From the NCBI RefSeq assembly GCF_000372745.1, contig NZ_KB889561.1, positions 62,811 to 126,810 of the forward strand: a DNA stretch of 64,000 nt, written 5' to 3'. Numbering within the stretch: the first letter of the stretch is position 1; each line of letters starts with the position of its first letter. Origin of the DNA: Embleya scabrispora DSM 41855 (GTDB taxonomy: Bacteria; Actinomycetota; Actinomycetes; Streptomycetales; Streptomycetaceae). The translations under genes and the position numbers were made by a program. The notes under the pieces were generated by a model. It searched no databases. It had not been told where the DNA came from and saw only the letters and a program-made list of their open reading frames with translations. This document shows positions 23,709 through 32,299 of this stretch, piece by piece.

Positions 23709-25937
23709 TCAGGCTCCCGTCGCGTTCCGCGCGTACGGCGACTCGGCGACGGCGGTCGCCGGCCGGGGGCCGCCTTCGCTGAGGCCGAATCGATCGTGGA
23801 ACTTGCGCAGCGGGCGCGGCGCGTACCAGGCCGAGCGGCCGAGCAGGCGCATCGCGGCGGGAACGAGGATGCCGCGGACGGCGATGGCGTCGATGAGGAT
23901 GGCCAGTCCGCTGCCCAGGCCGAACATCTGCATGAAGCTGAGCTCGGCCGTTCCGAAGGCGAAGAAGCTCACCGCGAGCAGGCAGGCCGCCGCGCTGACG
24001 ATGCGTCCCGTGTGCCCGAGGCCGTTGGCCACGGCGGATTCGGTGTCCTCGCCCTGGTCGTGCAGTTCCTTGATCCGGCTGGTGACGAACACCTCGTAGT
24101 CCATCGAGAGGCCGAAGGCGATGCAGAACATCAGCATCGTCATCGAGGTGTCCATCGGCTGCGGTGTGAAGCCGAGCAATGAGGCGAGGTGGCCGTCCTG
24201 GAAGATCCACGTCATGACGCCGAGGGTCGCTCCCAGGCTGATCATGTTCAGGACCAGGGCACGCAGCGGCTGCACGACACTGCCGGTGAACAGGAACAGG
24301 AGGAGGAAGGTGGTGAGCGCGACCAGGGCCGCGGCGAGGGGGATCCGGCTGCCGATGGAGTCCTTGGAGTCGACCAGTTCGGCGCCGGTTCCACCCACGA
24401 GCGGGTGTGTCCCGGCGGGCGGTGTGGCCGCCCGCACCGCCTTCACCAGGCTCTGGCCCTTGTCCGACTTCGGTGCCACGGCGCTCACCACGTCGATCCG
24501 CTGCGCGTCGGGGCGGCCGAGAGCGGCGTTGCCGGGTCCGGGAGTGGTGGAGCGCCCATCGATGTAGGTCCCCGTGCCCGCCTCGACGCGGACGACGCCG
24601 TCGAGCTTGGAGAGTCGGGCCGCGTACGCGTCCAACGGGGCCTCGCCCACTGCCTTGTCGATGACGATGTGGATGGCCGCGGCGTCGTTGCCGTCGAAGT
24701 TCTTGCGCAATTCCGTGGAGACCTGCCGGCTCTGCGCGCTCTCCGGCAGCACGCGTTCGTCCGGCGTGCCCAGGGTGATGCCCAGCAGCGGGCTCGCCGC
24801 GAACAGCAGTACCGCGAGCACGGGCAGCGCGGTGAGCGCGGGCCGCCGCATGACGATGCGGGCCAGTCGTCCCCACAGCGGCGCCCGGGAGGCGGAGCGC
24901 CCCTGCTTCGCCCACGGCATCCGTCCGCTGTTGACCCGGTGCCCCAGGACCACGAACAGGGCCGGCATCACGAACAGGGTGCTGAAGGCTGCGATGGCGA
25001 CCACACCGACTCCGGCATAGCCGAACGAGCGGAGGAAGTACTGCGGGAACACCAGGAGCGCGCCCAGTGCCGCCGCCACCGTCGCCGCGGAGAACGCGAC
25101 GGTGCGGCCCGCGGTGTTCACCGTCTGCCGGACGGCGTCGTCCACGCTCGCCCCCGCCGAGAGTTGTTCCCGGAATCGGCTGACCATCAGCAGGGCGTAG
25201 TCGATGCCCAACCCCAGGCCCAGGGCCGTGGTCAGGTTGGTCGCGAAAATGGAGACGTCGGTGACGCTGCCGAGGACGAAGAGCTCGGCGAACGTACCCG
25301 CGATGGCGATGATTCCGATGATCAGTGGCAGCAGGGCCGCGACCACGTTGCCGAAGACGACCAGGAGCAGCAGAAGGGTCAGTGGCACGGCGATGGCCTC
25401 GGCCAGGACCAGATCCTTGCCCGACTGGGTGCCCATGTCGCTGTTGACGGCGGCGCCGCCTCCGGCCTGGACCTCGAGAGCGTCCTTGTACGACCCCGTG
25501 TAGGCGTCGATGAGCTTCTTGGCGTTCTCGTCCCGTTTGGTGTCGTCACCCTTCACATGGGCGAGCACCATGGCCTCCCGGCCGTCCTTGGAGCGCAGGG
25601 CGGGGTTGTCCGTGTCCCAGTACGAGATCACGTTGTCGAGGCTCTGCTCGTTCTTGAGGTCGGCGACCAGGGCCCGGCCGTTCTGCTTGGCGGCCGGGTC
25701 GTCGATGCCGCCCTGCGGGGCGCGGACCAGCAGGATCAGGTTCGTCTCCCCGCCGAACTTCTTGTCGATGACCTCCGCGGCCCGGGTGGACTGCGAGGCC
25801 GGGTCGTCGTAGCCGCCTCCCATCAATTTGCCGAACGCACCGGCGCCTGCGGCACCCATGAGGGCCACGGCGATGGCGGCGACGACCAGTACCAGCCTGG
25901 ACCGGCGAATCGCCAGTTCGGCCATGCGTTCAAACAC
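23709..25937 (-). CDS. MMPL-family (RND superfamily) transporter
   Basis: 742 aa from a GTG preceded by AAAGGAG. It has the classic two-half layout: TM1 near the N-terminus (LVLVVAAIAVALMG), a large extracytoplasmic loop, five TMs, a cytoplasmic linker, TM7, a second porter loop (DKAVGEAPLDAYAARLSKLDGV), then five more TMs. The proton-relay Asp-Tyr pairs are visible in both halves, GLGLGIDYALLMVSRFRE and FGLSMDYEVFVTSRIKE. Streptomycete paralogues of this size export lipids, antibiotics or other hydrophobic compounds; the substrate here cannot be told. No regulator is directly adjacent, but an AT-rich palindrome lies about 190 bp upstream. Confidence 0.92.
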   Translation of the reverse strand: MFERMAELAIRRSRLVLVVAAIAVALMGAAGAGAFGKLMGGGYDDPASQSTRAAEVIDKKFGGETNLILLVRAPQGGIDDPAAKQNGRALVADLKNEQSLDNVISYWDTDNPALRSKDGREAMVLAHVKGDDTKRDENAKKLIDAYTGSYKDALEVQAGGGAAVNSDMGTQSGKDLVLAEAIAVPLTLLLLLVVFGNVVAALLPLIIGIIAIAGTFAELFVLGSVTDVSIFATNLTTALGLGLGIDYALLMVSRFREQLSAGASVDDAVRQTVNTAGRTVAFSAATVAAALGALLVFPQYFLRSFGYAGVGVVAIAAFSTLFVMPALFVVLGHRVNSGRMPWAKQGRSASRAPLWGRLARIVMRRPALTALPVLAVLLFAASPLLGITLGTPDERVLPESAQSRQVSTELRKNFDGNDAAAIHIVIDKAVGEAPLDAYAARLSKLDGVVRVEAGTGTYIDGRSTTPGPGNAALGRPDAQRIDVVSAVAPKSDKGQSLVKAVRAATPPAGTHPLVGGTGAELVDSKDSIGSRIPLAAALVALTTFLLLFLFTGSVVQPLRALVLNMISLGATLGVMTWIFQDGHLASLLGFTPQPMDTSMTMLMFCIAFGLSMDYEVFVTSRIKELHDQGEDTESAVANGLGHTGRIVSAAACLLAVSFFAFGTAELSFMQMFGLGSGLAILIDAIAVRGILVPAAMRLLGRSAWYAPRPLRKFHDRFGLSEGGPRPATAVAESPYARNATGA

Positions 25938-26128
25938 GCGCTGTCTCCTTTGCGTTCCTGCGGTGAAAACGATGTGAAGCAGCCGAAATCGCCATCGGGG
26001 AGCCGGCGCGGGTCTCGGCTGAGCGGCGGCTCTTCGCCCCGGCGGAGGCGGGTGCGGTGCCGCACCTGTCGTCGGACGTGCGGACTTCGGGGTGCCGCAC
26101 CGCCCGGGCGCTTAGCCGCCCTGCCGTT

Positions 26129-26145
26129 CGTTATAAGTTGTAACG
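26129..26145. promoter_or_regulatory. AT-rich imperfect palindrome upstream of the MMPL gene
   Basis: CGTTATAAGTTGTAACG has 7-bp arms with one mismatch (CGTTATA against CGTTACA). It stands out in this GC-rich DNA and resembles a TetR or MarR operator overlapping a promoter for the minus-strand transporter gene, about 190 bp from its start codon. No cognate regulator gene is adjacent. Confidence 0.45.
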
Positions 26146-26339
26146 CTCGTGAATGGCTAGCGTCAAGTGCTTGCGTGATATCTTCTAACCAGAACTTGAG
26201 CATGTAGCCGCGCAGGCCGCACCACACCGGCGGATTCGGCCCTCGCCGACCCGCCCACGACGGCGCCGGTGATTGTGGGGGGCGGCACGGCCGGATGGAG
26301 GCAACAGCGCGCCCTGTTGCGTCGGCTGCCCGCGGAGCG

Positions 26340-26712
26340 CGCGGTCACCCGGGAACGGCGGCGAATCGTCAGGGGATCGGCGAGCGGCGACCACCGCCGC
26401 CCACCGCGGGGCCGACCGTGTACCGGATCGTTCGGGGGCCCTGACCAACACCCGCGAATACGCGGGCGACGCACGGGGGGCCGTACGAGTGAGCCACCTC
26501 CCCGACCGCGTCATGGTCGAGGTGCTCGGCGGGCAAGGGCGGCGCGCCGTCGCCCGGCGGGCAAGGAAGCGGCTACGGCCTGTTGGGCATGCGCGAACGG
26601 GTGGCCCTGCACGACGGCACCGCGGAAGCCGGCCCCGCCCCGAGGCGGCTTCCGCGTCCTTGCCGATCCGCCTCCGCCGCCCGACCCCGACGACCCGCCC
26701 ACACCGCTTGAG
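26340..26712 (+). pseudogene. Degenerate C-terminal HATPase domain of a NarL-type sensor histidine kinase
   Basis: The pieces of the catalytic domain appear in the right order but in shifting frames: PTVYRIV (around 26415), then the N-box ALTNTREYAGDARGAVRVSHLPDRVMVEVL in the next frame, then SGYGLLGMRERVALHDGTAEAGPAP in another frame, then RGGFRVLADPP in a third. In intact NarL-family kinases these form one run (VYRIVQEALTN ... G.GLLGMRERV..LGG ... GGFRV). At least three frameshifts separate them. No upstream kinase half and no response-regulator gene are present, so this is a remnant. It fills the gap before the convergent SDR gene. Confidence 0.7.
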
Positions 26713-26713
26713 G

Positions 26714-27481
26714 TCAGGCGCGTGGGCCGAGGAACAGGCCACCGCTTGCGTCGATGACGTGGCCGGTGATCCAACGCGCGGCGTCCGAGGCGAGGAACGC
26801 GACGACGTCGGCGACGTCTTCGGGGGCGCCCAGCCGGTCGAGCGCCGTCGCGTCGGTGATGAGGTCGGTCAGGCCCGGCACTTCGAAGAACGATCCGTTG
26901 GTCGCCGTTCGGGTGGCGCCGGGCGCCACCGCGTTCACCGTGATTCCTCTGACTCCGAGCTGGTTGGCCAAGGTCCGGCTCATCGTCTCGACCGCGGCCT
27001 TGGTCATGGCGAAGGATGTCTGGCTCGGGCTGGCCATCCGCGTCGCCACGGACGAGATCGAGACGATCCGGCCACCGTCGCGGAGCATGGGCAGCGCCCG
27101 CTCGATGATGAAGTACGGCGCTCGCACGTTCACCGCGAACAGGTGGTCGAACTGCGCCCGTGTCGTGGCTCCGAGCGGGCCGGCGGGCCCGGCCGCCGCG
27201 TTGTTGACGAGGATGTCGAGCGGGCGTCCGGCCAGGCCGGCCTCCACTCCCGCGAAGAGGGTCTCGACGTCGTCGTCCACACCCAGCTTCGCCCCGACGG
27301 CGAGCGCAACGCCGCCGGCGCGTTCGATCTCTTCGACCGTCGCCCTCGCACCGTCCTCGTCCGTGCCGAAGTGCACGACGACCACTGCCCCGTGCGACGC
27401 CAGTCGGGTCGCGATCGCCTGCCCGATGCCGCGCGATGCCCCGGTGACCAGGGCCGTCCTGCCGGTCAGATCATCAGTCAT
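26714..27481 (-). CDS. SDR-family oxidoreductase (3-oxoacyl-ACP-reductase-like)
   Basis: A 255-aa classical short-chain dehydrogenase/reductase. The cofactor motif is TGASRGIG near the N-terminus, with NNAA in the central strand. Ser at SISS and the C-terminal NAVAPG and GHVIDASGG motifs are present. The active-site motif reads FAMTKAA, where the usual YxxxK Tyr is replaced (TSFAMTKAAVE), so either Tyr is lost or catalysis differs. The ATG was placed at MTDDLTGRTALVTG; the open frame upstream covers the operators. It is divergent from a TetR gene with paired operators between them and is likely controlled by it. Confidence 0.88.
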   Translation of the reverse strand: MTDDLTGRTALVTGASRGIGQAIATRLASHGAVVVVHFGTDEDGARATVEEIERAGGVALAVGAKLGVDDDVETLFAGVEAGLAGRPLDILVNNAAAGPAGPLGATTRAQFDHLFAVNVRAPYFIIERALPMLRDGGRIVSISSVATRMASPSQTSFAMTKAAVETMSRTLANQLGVRGITVNAVAPGATRTATNGSFFEVPGLTDLITDATALDRLGAPEDVADVVAFLASDAARWITGHVIDASGGLFLGPRA

Positions 27482-27501
27482 GCCAACCCCGATGTTAGTT
27501 A

Positions 27502-27516
27502 CTACCAATCTGGTAG
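27502..27516. promoter_or_regulatory. TetR operator, CTACC-N5-GGTAG
   Basis: The perfect inverted repeat CTACCAATCTGGTAG lies in the 63-bp gap between the divergent SDR and TetR genes. A near copy lies 18 bp away, centre to centre. Confidence 0.7.
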
Positions 27517-27519
27517 CTG

Positions 27520-27534
27520 CTATCACTCAGGTAG
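27520..27534. promoter_or_regulatory. Second TetR operator, CTATC-N5-GGTAG
   Basis: CTATCACTCAGGTAG repeats the half-sites and spacing of the first operator with one mismatch (T for C). It lies immediately upstream of the TetR start codon (10 bp), a suitable position for autorepression. Confidence 0.65.
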
Positions 27535-27544
27535 GGTCTATCAC

Positions 27545-28189
27545 ATGCCCGATCAGCCCTCAAAACTGCGAGCACGACGGCGCGCCGAGACCCAGCGCAC
27601 GGTCCAGGCGCACGCGGTGAGGCTCTTCACCGAACACGGCTACGACGCCACGACCGTGGTCGACGTCGCCGAGGCCGCGGGCATGTCGCCCATGACCGTG
27701 TATCGGCATTTCCCCACGAAGGAAGACCTCGTGCTCGTCGACGAGTACGGCGCGTTGGTCGCCGAGCGGATCGCCGCGCAGCCCGCCGCACAGCCTCCGA
27801 TACGCCGCATCGGCAACGCACTCGTCGACTCCGCCGCGACCTTGACCGGCCGCGACCGCGGGCAAGGCCCGTCGGCGAGCGAGGAGTTCCTGCTCGCCCG
27901 CCTGCGGCTGATGATCTCGACGCAGGCTCTGCGGGCCAGGCATCTGGACAACCACTACGTCCTTCAGCAGGCCATCGTCGACGCCCTCGGGTGCGACACG
28001 ACCGACCCCGACACGGTGTTCCGCGCCCAAGTGGCGGCAAGCGCGTGCCTTGCCGCCATGCACACGGCGTTGGTGCGCTGGGTCGAGGACGACGGGCGGA
28101 CCGAACTGTCCGCCGTGATCGCCAAGGCGCTCGCGGCCGCCTTCGGCGAAGCCGCCGTCGACAGCGTCGGCACCGGCCCGTACGCGTAG
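27545..28189 (+). CDS. TetR-family transcriptional regulator
   Basis: 214 aa with the N-terminal HTH (RTVQAHAVRLFTEHGYDATTVVDVAEAAGMSPMTVYRHFPTKEDLVL, about 18-62). The C-terminal helical domain includes LLARLRLMISTQALRARHLDNHYVLQ, of the AcrR/MftR-like type. The start is the ATG 11 bp after the second operator. It is divergent from the SDR gene, its likely target. The ligand is not predictable. Confidence 0.9.
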   Translation: MPDQPSKLRARRRAETQRTVQAHAVRLFTEHGYDATTVVDVAEAAGMSPMTVYRHFPTKEDLVLVDEYGALVAERIAAQPAAQPPIRRIGNALVDSAATLTGRDRGQGPSASEEFLLARLRLMISTQALRARHLDNHYVLQQAIVDALGCDTTDPDTVFRAQVAASACLAAMHTALVRWVEDDGRTELSAVIAKALAAAFGEAAVDSVGTGPYA

Positions 28190-28223
28190 CCGGCTGCCGC
28201 CGAGGACTGTGCGCGTCGTGGAT

Positions 28224-29477
28224 TCATGCCGCGACGAGGGGCAGTGTGTGCCAGCCACGCAGGATGTTGTGCGGGCGCCGGGTGGGGGCTTGGCCGGGGC
28301 TCGGGGCCAGGCTGCGAAAGCGCCTGGCCAGGGCGGTGAGGACGGCGTCGAATTCCAGGGTCGCGAGGTGATTCCCGGCGCACTGGTGGATTCCCGACCC
28401 GAGCGCGAGGTGGTCGCGGCTGTCGCGGGTGATGTCGAACGTGTCGGCATCGGGTCCCCACCTGTCACGGTCGCGGCCCGCGGAGCCGTAGAGCAGGAGC
28501 ACCTGTTCGCCGGCCGGTACCACCGTGTCGCCGATGTGGACGTCACGGGTGGTGCGTCGACCGAAGAACTGGATGGGGGCTTCCATCCGTAGGGCCTCGG
28601 CCAGGACCGCGTCGGTGGGGACGGCACGATCGCGGATCGGTGCCCACTGATCGGTGTGGGCCAACAGGTGTAGAGCCGAGGTGATGGCGTGGATGGTGGT
28701 GTCCATCCCGGCGACGGTGTAGGAGAGCATGAGCGGCACGGCCTGGGACTCGTCGATGTCGCCGTGGTCGGCCGCGGTGTGGATGGCGCCGAGCCAACTG
28801 TCGGCCGCGATCGTGTCCCGCGTGGCGACCCGGGCGAGATAGCCGAACATCTCCTCGGCGTGCGGTAACCCGGCTCGGGTGCGTGCGTTGTCCGGGCCGA
28901 ACGTGTCGAACGTCGCGTCGGCGAGATCCAGGAGCAGGGCGCGGTCCCGGTCGGGCAGGCCCATCAGGCGCATGACGATGCCCGCGACGAAGGGGGCCGC
29001 CAGGTCGGCAACGGCATCGAAGCCACCGTCGTGCGGGAGAGCCTCGACCAGGGCGCGAGCGTGCTCGTGCAGGTCGAGGGTGAGGGATTTCAGGGCCCGG
29101 GGCGCGAGTTGCCGTGAGAGAACGCGGCGCAGCCGTGCGTGGGCGGCACCGTCCGTGCCCACCACGGTGCCTGCCAGGAGGCGTTCGTTGACCGGGTCGG
29201 TCAGGGCGAGAGCGCGTTCGCTGGAGTACGTCGCCGGGTCCCGCAGAGCGGTGGCGACGCTCGCGTGGCGGGGCAGCGCCCAGACGCCGTGCGCCTCCAG
29301 GCGGACGACCGAGCCGAGTTCGCGCAGACGGGCATAGGCCGGATAGGGATCCGCGAGGGTGGCCTCGTCGAACAGGTCGATGCCGGAGGAGGCGTACACG
29401 CTGAGCCTTTCGTCGGCAGGTCGGCGGCGCACGGGTGCCGTGCGCCGCCGACGGTGATCAGGGACGTGGACGGCCAT
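28224..29477 (-). CDS. Cytochrome P450
   Basis: A 417-aa soluble bacterial P450. The I-helix oxygen-binding motif is AGMDTTIH, the ExxR motif is EALR, the meander follows, and the heme loop is ALGSGIHQCAGNHLA with the axial Cys at 366 (the usual Phe of FGxGxHxCxG is Leu). Typical CYP of secondary metabolism or xenobiotic oxidation. No ferredoxin or ferredoxin reductase gene is adjacent, so electron supply must come from elsewhere. The Shine-Dalgarno before the ATG is weak. The gene stands alone between a TetR/SDR pair and another TetR gene. Confidence 0.92.
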   Translation of the reverse strand: MAVHVPDHRRRRTAPVRRRPADERLSVYASSGIDLFDEATLADPYPAYARLRELGSVVRLEAHGVWALPRHASVATALRDPATYSSERALALTDPVNERLLAGTVVGTDGAAHARLRRVLSRQLAPRALKSLTLDLHEHARALVEALPHDGGFDAVADLAAPFVAGIVMRLMGLPDRDRALLLDLADATFDTFGPDNARTRAGLPHAEEMFGYLARVATRDTIAADSWLGAIHTAADHGDIDESQAVPLMLSYTVAGMDTTIHAITSALHLLAHTDQWAPIRDRAVPTDAVLAEALRMEAPIQFFGRRTTRDVHIGDTVVPAGEQVLLLYGSAGRDRDRWGPDADTFDITRDSRDHLALGSGIHQCAGNHLATLEFDAVLTALARRFRSLAPSPGQAPTRRPHNILRGWHTLPLVAA

Positions 29478-29747
29478 GGTCCGGCGCTGGTCGACGGGGG
29501 GTCAACGGCGCATCGAAGCACGGGGCGCGAACACGGTCGGCCGTGAACCAACCGCCCACAGCGGTGGACAAAACACACGCCTCGCGCACCACGTCCGGTA
29601 CCGCTCGCCCCACCCGCACCACCCGTCGCGCAGGCCGGCACGTGCTCACGCGGCCGAGATCTCTCGGCGCCTCCGACGCCAAAGCCGTTGCAGCTCCCGG
29701 CTGTTGCCTCCGACCCCGGATGCGGCCGGCGCCGTCGGCGCGCGGCC

Positions 29748-30437
29748 CTACCCCCGGCGGGCTTCGAGCGCGTCCAGGATCAGGTCCAGGCCGTAGCCGA
29801 ACTCGCTCGTGTGGTCGTAGCCCGGCTGTAGGGCGTGGTCGGCGATCATCTCCGTGAGGTACGGCAGTTCGTCCGCCGGCAGGTGCGCGAGGATGCCGCC
29901 GGCCACCTGCTCGACATCGTCCGGCGTCGTCGCCGGCAGGTTCGCCTCCTGGAGGACATACCCGCCCACGTAACTGTCGATGAGCGAGACGGCGTGCGCC
30001 GCCATCGGCAGCGTGAACCCCGCCTCCCGAAGGACGCCGAGGACGGCGTCGTGGTGGCGCAGCGTCGCGGGCCCGGGGTCGCGGCGGGAATCCATCAGGC
30101 CGAGGGCCCAGCTGTGCCGCGACAGAACCGCGCGCGCGGAGAAGGCACGGGCACGAATCGCGTCCCGCCAGTCGTCGCACCCGGCTTCGGGCAACTCGAT
30201 CGCCGCGAACACCATGTCGACCACGCCGTCGAGGATCGCGTCCTTGTTGGGTACGTGGTGGTAGAGCGACATCGCCTCGACGCCCAGCTCCTGCGCCACC
30301 TTTCGCATCGTGATCGCCGGCACTCCGCCATCATCGGCGACCCGGATCGCGGCTGCCAGCACGCGCTCCGTGCTGAGCGGTTGCCGAGACGGCGGCGACT
30401 GCCGTGACGGCGGTGGTGGCGGCGGGGACGGTGGCAC
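29748..30437 (-). CDS. TetR-family regulator with TetR-class C-terminal domain
   Basis: 229 aa from a GTG with AGGAG 8 nt upstream. A Pro/Ser-rich N-terminal arm (PPSPPPPPPSRQSPPSRQPLS) precedes the HTH (STERVLAAAIRVADDGGVPAITMRKVAQELGVEAMSLYHHVPNKDAILDGV). The C-terminal half matches the class of tetracycline-repressor-like regulators (DWRDAIRARAFSARAVLSRHSWALGLMDSR). It is divergent from a small DUF385 protein gene, and two CTTAC-N4-GTAAG operators lie between them. Confidence 0.9.
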   Translation of the reverse strand: MPPSPPPPPPSRQSPPSRQPLSTERVLAAAIRVADDGGVPAITMRKVAQELGVEAMSLYHHVPNKDAILDGVVDMVFAAIELPEAGCDDWRDAIRARAFSARAVLSRHSWALGLMDSRRDPGPATLRHHDAVLGVLREAGFTLPMAAHAVSLIDSYVGGYVLQEANLPATTPDDVEQVAGGILAHLPADELPYLTEMIADHALQPGYDHTSEFGYGLDLILDALEARRG

Positions 30438-30472
30438 GACGGCTCCTGGGTGCGGGCGGGCGTCTTGACAAG

Positions 30473-30486
30473 CTTACATGCGTAAG
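30473..30486. promoter_or_regulatory. TetR operator 1, CTTAC-ATGC-GTAAG
   Basis: A perfect 5-bp inverted repeat with a 4-bp spacer, 36 bp upstream of the TetR start. It is one of two copies with identical arms, 19 bp apart centre to centre, in the divergent promoter region. Confidence 0.75.
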
Positions 30487-30491
30487 TCAGC

Positions 30492-30505
30492 CTTACGAGC
30501 GTAAG
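30492..30505. promoter_or_regulatory. TetR operator 2, CTTAC-GAGC-GTAAG
   Basis: Same arms and spacing as operator 1, on the side of the DUF385 gene. Tandem sites two helical turns apart fit cooperative binding of two TetR dimers. Confidence 0.75.
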
Positions 30506-30597
30506 TCCTTCGGATCGTGACGAACCCGGAGGTCGACAAACGTGAGGTCAGGCCCACGACGCGCCCGCCCTACCGGGGGCAAGAGAAGGAGATGCCG

Positions 30598-30972
30598 ATG
30601 CCGATGCCGAGGTGGTGGGGGCATGTGAACAAGCGAGTGTTCAACCCACGTGCGGTCGCGGGCGGAAAGTGGCCGGTGCTGACCCACATCGGTCGCGCCT
30701 CCGGCACGACGTACCGAACGCCGCTCGACGCGCATCCCGTCGACAACGGCTATCTGTTCGTTCTGGTCTACGGATCGAACTCGGACTGGGTGCGAAACGT
30801 CCTGGCAGCCGACGGTGCACGGCTCCGGGTCGGCGGGAAGGACGTGCGACTCGCCGCCCCCCGCCTCATCGGGGAAGTCGAGGCGTTTCAGGCGCTTTCC
30901 GACGACGTGGCACGCCCACCGAAGCTGTTCCGCATCACCGAGTTCCTCCGCATGGACCTGGTCACGGACTGA
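30598..30972 (+). CDS. DUF385/Ddn-like deazaflavin (F420)-dependent nitroreductase-family protein
   Basis: A 124-aa protein with the Ddn/DUF385 split-barrel signature: WPVLTHIGRASGTTYRTPL, then NGYLFVLVYGSNSDWVRNVLAADGARLRV, then APRLI. Family members bind F420H2 and reduce nitro compounds, quinones or enones. Three in-frame ATGs are clustered; 30598 is chosen because AAGGAG lies 6 nt upstream. A start at 30517 is possible but adds residues without fold character and sits close to the operators. Expression is probably under the divergent TetR. Confidence 0.8.
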   Translation: MPMPRWWGHVNKRVFNPRAVAGGKWPVLTHIGRASGTTYRTPLDAHPVDNGYLFVLVYGSNSDWVRNVLAADGARLRVGGKDVRLAAPRLIGEVEAFQALSDDVARPPKLFRITEFLRMDLVTD

Positions 30973-31082
30973 CGTTCGCCGCCCGATCGCCGCTCGCCGC
31001 CCGGTCGACGACCGGCCACCGCGGCAGCCCGGCCCGCGCACCGCCGGGACCCGCCGGGCGTCCTCGCCATCGTTCGCCCGGG

Positions 31083-32264
31083 TCAGGGCTGTCCGGACCC
31101 CGCCTCGGCCGCGCTCTCGCGTGTGTCGATCCGGGCGGCGAAGGTTTCGATCGCATCGACGACCCGCTCGAAGCGGAACGAGCGGAACAGGTCGAACGCG
31201 TGCTGGGCACCGGGGAGTTCGGCGTAGACGACCGGGTTGGCCGAGACCTCGCGCAGCGCGTCGGCGAAGCGCCGGGCGGCGTCCACGGGTACCACCGTGT
31301 CGTGGTCGCCGTGCGCGATGAAGAAGGGCGGCGCGTCGGCATCGATGTACGCCAGTGGCGAGGACTCGGGGCCCTGGCCGTAGTAGTCGCCGTAGTAACC
31401 GTTGAGGCAGACGGCGGCGGTGACCGTGGTGTCGACGTCCTCGAAACCGGGTTGGAAGGCCGGGTCGTTGGGTGTCAGGGCGGCCAGTGCGGCCAGGTGC
31501 GCCCCGGCCGAACTGCCGGACGCGAACAGCTGCGACGGATCGGCGCCGTACTCGTGGCCGTGCTCGCGCACCCAGGCGATCACCTTCTTGAGGTCGACGA
31601 GGTGGTCCGGGTGCCGCGCGTCGGGCCGCAGGCGGTAGTTCGCGCTGACGCACACCCAACCCTGGCTCGCGAGCCGGTAGATCAACGGCAGTGACTGGCT
31701 GTTCTTTCTGCCCCGGTCGTATGCCCCTCCATGCAGGTGGATCAGCACAGGGCCGCCCGAGGGGCGGGATCGATGGTGGTACACGTCGAGCAGGTTTCTC
31801 CGGCCCGCGTCGCCGTACTCGATGTTCGCCGTCCGCTCGACGTCGCGGCGACGGCGAAGGAACGGCCCGAGCAGGATGCGCCCGAGTGGAAGGCGGCGGC
31901 GCGGCCCCGCGACCGCCTCGGAGGCGAAGCGGGTGCGCCGGTCCGGGCCCAGCGCATCGGCCAATGCTCGCTCCACCACCGGGCCCGCCCGCATCCCGTT
32001 CCGGGCGATCACCACGAGGCCGGCCGCGGTCAGCGCCGCCGTCCCGACCGTCGCCCAACCGACGACCGACCGCACGTCCCCCTGCGAAAAGGCCCACGCC
32101 GTGCACAACAGAAGCCAGCAGATGCAGAGGAATGGCACCTCGTTGAGGACGAGGGTGAGGCGAAAACTCAGGTTCGCCGGCAGCCCCGGTCGGCGCAGCG
32201 GCGCCAGCGCGAGCACGGTGGCGACGGAGACGGACGCCACCGTCACGAGATATCCAACCGGCAC
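31083..32264 (-). CDS. Membrane-anchored alpha/beta hydrolase (esterase/lipase, HSL-like)
   Basis: 393 aa, GTG start. Three hydrophobic segments occupy residues ~1-90 (VTVASVSVATVLALAPL; NEVPFLCICWLLLCTAWAF; WATVGTAALTAAGLVVIA), then a basic linker, then the catalytic domain. That domain carries HLHGGAYDRG (oxyanion hole), GSSAGAH (nucleophile Ser), an acid in HGDHD and the catalytic His in PGAQHAFD. A membrane-tethered esterase with unknown substrate. A 14-bp palindrome and the GTGGTACCAC motif shared with neighbouring promoters lie 36-54 bp upstream of the start. Confidence 0.88.
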   Translation of the reverse strand: MPVGYLVTVASVSVATVLALAPLRRPGLPANLSFRLTLVLNEVPFLCICWLLLCTAWAFSQGDVRSVVGWATVGTAALTAAGLVVIARNGMRAGPVVERALADALGPDRRTRFASEAVAGPRRRLPLGRILLGPFLRRRRDVERTANIEYGDAGRRNLLDVYHHRSRPSGGPVLIHLHGGAYDRGRKNSQSLPLIYRLASQGWVCVSANYRLRPDARHPDHLVDLKKVIAWVREHGHEYGADPSQLFASGSSAGAHLAALAALTPNDPAFQPGFEDVDTTVTAAVCLNGYYGDYYGQGPESSPLAYIDADAPPFFIAHGDHDTVVPVDAARRFADALREVSANPVVYAELPGAQHAFDLFRSFRFERVVDAIETFAARIDTRESAAEAGSGQP

Positions 32265-32299
32265 AGGACCACCCCGGGATCGTCGTCGCCATCAGAGCC

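Noticed and set aside
26273-27544. Long plus-strand frame running into the TetR gene at 27545
   Set aside because: It crosses the kinase remnant and the antisense of the SDR gene. The TetR start with its operators is at 27545.
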